A DNA stretch of 64,000 nt from Xanthomonas phaseoli pv. phaseoli (GTDB taxonomy: Bacteria > Pseudomonadota > Gammaproteobacteria > Xanthomonadales > Xanthomonadaceae): the NCBI GenBank assembly GCA_022749655.1, contig CP094243.1:1984001-2048000 (forward strand), read 5' to 3'. Positions 60,520-64,000 of the stretch are shown here, piece after piece; position 1 is the stretch's first letter; each line of letters opens with the position of its first letter. A program made the position numbers and the translations under genes. The notes under the pieces were generated by a model, which saw only the letters and a list, made by a program, of their open reading frames with translations, made no database searches and was not told the DNA's origin.

Positions 60520-63500
60520 ATGCGTGTACTCATCGTGGTGCTGGCCGTGTTGTTGGCCATCTGGCCGTGCGCGGCAAAGATTCCGGAAGTGCCACGCTTT
60601 CGGATCGTGGGACCCAGCGAAGGATTGCCTTCGACGATGGTGGTCGCCATCAGCCAGGATCGCGCCGGCTATTTATGGCTTGGAACGCTCGACGGTCTGG
60701 TGCGTTACGACGGCGCCGGCTTCAGGACCTGGCGTCACGATCCGGCCGACCCTGGCTCGTTGCCCTGCAACGCGGTGCAGGCATTGCATATCGATGCGCT
60801 GGACCGGGTCTGGGTGGGGTGCGGCAAGACGCTGAGCGTGCTGGATGCCGGCCGTAGGCGCTTTGTTCACTATCGCGCTGCAGACTATCCATTGTTGAAG
60901 GACGGCGAGATCTTCAGCATCGCCGCGTTCGATGGCGGCATCTGGGCCGGCACCACCACCGGTGCGCTGGTGCGCATCGATGCCAGCGGAGGGATGTCGT
61001 CGGTGAATCTGGGCGGGATCGAAGGCGCGCTGGATCACGCCATGGTCATGAACCTGGCGGTGGACAACCAGCACCGCCTGTGGATCGGCACCAGCAATGG
61101 CCTGGCCTATTACGACGGCAAGCAACTGCACCGCCAGTACATCGCGGACGAGCCGAACCGGGAAGCGGCCGTCTTCGGTTTGCAGTGGACCGGGGACCGT
61201 TTGTGGCTGGGAAGCGAATCGGGATTGCATGTGCTGCGCGCCGACGGTCGCTGGCAGCCGCTTGCCTGGTCAACGATGTTCGGCAATGGCAATGAATTCT
61301 GGGGCGCAGTCGCAACGCCGGATGGCGAATTCTGGCTGGGCAGCGGGCGTGGGTTGTGGCGCACGCGCGGAGAGCGTCCACCGGTGCCCGCCTTGAGCGG
61401 GGAGGGGCCGTTGTCGCGGCGTAACGTGATCGGCTTGATGGGGGCGGCCGATGGCGGCCTGTGGGTGCCCATGCATGGCACCGGGCTTGGGTATCTGCCG
61501 GCCGACTGGAAGCGCAGTGCCGTGCTCAAGCCCGCGGTGCCGATGGGCGATGCGATTTATTGCAACCTGGCGCCTGCCAAGCGCTCAGGCGGCTTGTGGC
61601 AGGTCGATGCGCAGGGGCGTCTGTTGCGCGTGGATCCGAGCACCGGCGATTCGTTCCAGACAGGCCTGCAGTCGCCGCAGCTCAAAGGGATGGAGTTGGT
61701 GTCGGCATTGGAAGATCGCCTGCAACGGGTGTGGCTGGGGAATCTGACCTTTGGCCTTTCGCGGATGGACCTGCGTACCGGTGACTTCGTGCACTGGCCG
61801 TCCGATGGGCCCGAACCGTCATCGGCGTTGTCGGCGCCGGAATGGATCATGGAGCATGGCGACACCGTCTGGATGGCCTTCATCGACATGGTGCAGCAGC
61901 GCGACCTGCGCACCGGCAAGGTCTTGCAGCGGATGACCCAACAAGACCTGCGTGGCCTACGCGCGATCGACATCCAACAGCTGGATCAGGGACCCGACGG
62001 GCGCGTCTGGGTGGCCGGCGAGGGCGGCATGTTCGCATGGGACGAGGCGACAGGCCGCTTCGTGCCGGTGGCAGGGCTCGAGGGGACGCCGATCCAGGCA
62101 TTTGCCAGCCAGTCTGCGGACACGCTTTGGGTGTATCGCGCCTCCGGTGCAGAGCAGTGGCAAAAGCGCGCAGCCGGCTGGAAGCGCGTCCGTCAGGTCG
62201 GCGAAGCGGATGGACTGAACGGGTTCGATGCCTCTGCCATGCAGATCGACCCGCGTGGCCGTGTCTGGATTTCCAGTCTGCGCGGGCTTTGGCGGATCGA
62301 TCCCTCGGTGCATCCGGCGCGGGTGCGCAATATCGGCACGCGCGATGGCCTCACCAGTCAGGAGTTCATCCAGCATTGCCTGTTGACCTCGGGCGATACC
62401 TTGATCGGCGCAACCAGCGATGGCTCAACCGTGCTGCTGGATACCGCGATGCCGGATGTTGCACCGTTCGTGCCGGCACTGCAGCTGGAACATGTCAGCG
62501 TGCTGCGCAATGGCGCACGCATCGCCTTGCCCATGGACCGCCCGTTCCAGCTGGGCCCCGAGGACCGTCAGCTGCAGATCGTCAGCCGCCTGCTGTCGTA
62601 CAGCGACCCGCTGTCCAATCGGTATCGCAGCTTCCTGAAAGGCTTCGATACGGACTGGCAGACCATAGGCAACACCGGCATCCGCGAATTCGCCAGCCTG
62701 CCTGCCGGCAACTATGAGCTTGCGCTGCAGGGCATCGACCCGCTGGGCAATCGCTCGCAGGTGCGTTCGCTGCAATTTTCGGTGAGGCCGCCCTGGTGGC
62801 GTAGCGAGATCGGGATTGCGCTGATTGGTTTTTCCGGATTGCTGTTGAGCGCCTTGCTGGCCGCCGCATATCGGCGACGTATCCGCATGCGCGCGCAGTG
62901 GCAGCTGGCGCAGCACAAACGTGAGTTGGCCGAGCAGGCATCGCTGGCCAAGACGCGCTTTCTGGCAACGTTGGGTCACGAGGTACGTACGCCGATGACC
63001 GGTGTGCTGGGCATGAGCGAGTTGCTGCTGCAGACCCCATTGGATGGCCGCCAGCAAGGCTATGCAAGCGCGATCCAGCTGGCCGGCAAGCACTTGCTGC
63101 GTCTGGTCAACGATGCACTGGATCTGGCCCGGATCGAAGCGGGCAAATTGCCGCTGGATTATCGCGATTTCGACCTGCGTCAGTTGGTCGGGCACGTGGT
63201 GGAACTGGTACGCCCGAGTGCCGAGCAGAAGCAGCTGGCCTTCCATTGCGAGCTCGACGATGCATTGCCGCCGGCATTGCACGGTGATGCCAGCCGCGTG
63301 CAGCAGATCCTGTTGAATCTGCTGTTCAATGCGGTGAAGTTCACCGAGCGCGGGAGCGTGCACCTGCGCGTCACCACGTTGCCGCTGCATACCGGGCAGG
63401 GTCTGCGCGTGGAAGTGCGCGACACCGGGCCGGGTATGAGCGCCGAGCAGCGCGGACGCCTATTTCAGCGCTTTGAACAGGCCGAAGGCGCGGTCACGCT

Positions 63501-64000
63501 GGCACGGCACGGTGGCAGTGGGCTGGGGCTGGCGATCTGCCGCGAACTTGCGGCGGCGATGGGCGGGGCGGTGACGGTCACCAGTGCGCTGGGGCAGGGC
63601 GCGTGTTTTGTGGTCGAGCTGCCGTTGCACTGGGTGTCCACGTTACCTGCGGTCATGGCGCCTGCGGTGCGCGCCCCGTCGCTGCGTGAGCAAGCGCCGT
63701 TGCAGTTGCTCCTGGTCGAGGACGATGCGACCGTGGCGCAGGTGATCGTGGGCCTGCTGCAGACGCGCGGGCATCACGTCACGCATGTACTGCATGGTCT
63801 TGCCGCGCTGGCAGAGGTAAGTACGCGCAGTTTCGATGCTGGATTGTGCGATCTGGATCTGCCCGGCCTCGACGGCGCGGCGCTGGTGGCGCAGCTGCGC
63901 GCGCGCGGGGTGCGCTTCCCGATCGTGGCGGTGACCGCACGTGCCGACACCGATGCCGAACCGCAGGCGATGGCCGCCGGCTGCAATGGCTTCCTGCGCA
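60520..64000 (+). CDS. Hybrid sensor histidine kinase with two-component propeller repeats (3' end outside)
   Basis: At least 1160 residues, cut by the window edge. A signal peptide (1-19) leads into about 12-14 periplasmic propeller blades (GYLWLGTLDGLVRYDG, HRLWIGTSNGLAYYDG, RVWISSLRGLWRID) ending in a Y_Y_Y-type domain (residues about 660-755: FLKGFDTDWQTIG, LPAGNYELALQG). One membrane segment (about 763-785) follows. The histidine kinase has His820 in LGHEVRTPM, the N box LLNLLFNAVKFTERG and the G boxes DTGPGMS and GSGLGLAI. The receiver domain has VEDD and phospho-acceptor Asp1111 in LCDLDLPGLDG. Such propeller kinases usually sense polysaccharides. The frame is open throughout and starts behind AGGAAAGG. 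Confidence 0.94.
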   Translation, partial: MRVLIVVLAVLLAIWPCAAKIPEVPRFRIVGPSEGLPSTMVVAISQDRAGYLWLGTLDGLVRYDGAGFRTWRHDPADPGSLPCNAVQALHIDALDRVWVGCGKTLSVLDAGRRRFVHYRAADYPLLKDGEIFSIAAFDGGIWAGTTTGALVRIDASGGMSSVNLGGIEGALDHAMVMNLAVDNQHRLWIGTSNGLAYYDGKQLHRQYIADEPNREAAVFGLQWTGDRLWLGSESGLHVLRADGRWQPLAWSTMFGNGNEFWGAVATPDGEFWLGSGRGLWRTRGERPPVPALSGEGPLSRRNVIGLMGAADGGLWVPMHGTGLGYLPADWKRSAVLKPAVPMGDAIYCNLAPAKRSGGLWQVDAQGRLLRVDPSTGDSFQTGLQSPQLKGMELVSALEDRLQRVWLGNLTFGLSRMDLRTGDFVHWPSDGPEPSSALSAPEWIMEHGDTVWMAFIDMVQQRDLRTGKVLQRMTQQDLRGLRAIDIQQLDQGPDGRVWVAGEGGMFAWDEATGRFVPVAGLEGTPIQAFASQSADTLWVYRASGAEQWQKRAAGWKRVRQVGEADGLNGFDASAMQIDPRGRVWISSLRGLWRIDPSVHPARVRNIGTRDGLTSQEFIQHCLLTSGDTLIGATSDGSTVLLDTAMPDVAPFVPALQLEHVSVLRNGARIALPMDRPFQLGPEDRQLQIVSRLLSYSDPLSNRYRSFLKGFDTDWQTIGNTGIREFASLPAGNYELALQGIDPLGNRSQVRSLQFSVRPPWWRSEIGIALIGFSGLLLSALLAAAYRRRIRMRAQWQLAQHKRELAEQASLAKTRFLATLGHEVRTPMTGVLGMSELLLQTPLDGRQQGYASAIQLAGKHLLRLVNDALDLARIEAGKLPLDYRDFDLRQLVGHVVELVRPSAEQKQLAFHCELDDALPPALHGDASRVQQILLNLLFNAVKFTERGSVHLRVTTLPLHTGQGLRVEVRDTGPGMSAEQRGRLFQRFEQAEGAVTLARHGGSGLGLAICRELAAAMGGAVTVTSALGQGACFVVELPLHWVSTLPAVMAPAVRAPSLREQAPLQLLLVEDDATVAQVIVGLLQTRGHHVTHVLHGLAALAEVSTRSFDAGLCDLDLPGLDGAALVAQLRARGVRFPIVAVTARADTDAEPQAMAAGCNGFLR

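Overview
The window looks like a chromosomal segment of a Xanthomonas species (GC-rich gammaproteobacterial plant pathogen). X. oryzae is a reasonable guess from the IS content, but I cannot prove the species. Pointers are the plant N-glycan (nix-type) glycosidase cluster, Xanthomonas-style TonB-dependent receptors, GTAGGAGCGC hairpin repeats, a SAM-I riboswitch before metX-metB-hom, and very dense coding with ATGA overlaps.

Layout. 1-18.6 kb is a carbohydrate locus. Reading on the minus strand it runs from a TonB-dependent receptor (split by an IS3-family element) to GH29 fucosidase, GH18 endoglycosidase, GH20 hexosaminidase, GH2 mannosidase and a GH3 enzyme. A glucokinase is divergent from the receptor. 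An IS256-family element sits between GH18 and GH20. Two LacI-type operators lie in the divergent region. The family order matches what I recall of nixE-nixI of X. campestris. 18.6-30 kb is housekeeping: rsmE, bioA, nudE, cysQ, mazG, a YnfA protein, an SPFH/NfeD pair, gcvT, gcvH and a histone H1-like lysine-rich protein, closed by a second, inverted copy of the IS3-family element. 30-48.6 kb has a beta-lactamase-fold hydrolase, an MFS/NTT-like transporter, a DUF1304 protein, an alpha/beta hydrolase-fadE operon with a divergent TetR regulator, a second TonB-dependent receptor, an outer-membrane-type protein, hslO, mtgA, a polyprenyl-phosphate glycosyltransferase, a CBS protein, an AsmA-like protein and a hemolysin III homologue. 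48.6-64 kb has prfC, an M23 peptidase, the riboswitch-controlled metX-metB-hom operon, a secreted chitinase, sdaA, a glutaredoxin-like protein, a yceI-cytochrome b561-yceI operon and a large propeller-type hybrid sensor kinase cut by the right edge.

Condition of the sequence. Fourteen genes carry frame breaks (15 events). Most are explained by one missing base, several in C/G or A runs, and they hit housekeeping genes (bioA, hom, hslO) as readily as accessory ones. That pattern suggests sequencing error for many of them. The two IS insertions in the glycan locus are different: both have clean target duplications, and the receptor insertion rejoins perfectly in frame when removed, so the uptake side of the N-glycan locus is truly broken.

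How the genes work together. The receptor would import glycan or GlcNAc-containing oligosaccharide. The GH29/18/20/2/3 enzymes would trim fucose, core GlcNAc, terminal GlcNAc, beta-mannose and beta-linked xylose. Glucokinase would feed glycolysis. The methionine operon turns homoserine into cystathionine under SAM control, and the hydrolase-fadE pair with its TetR neighbour looks like a fatty-acid-derivative module.
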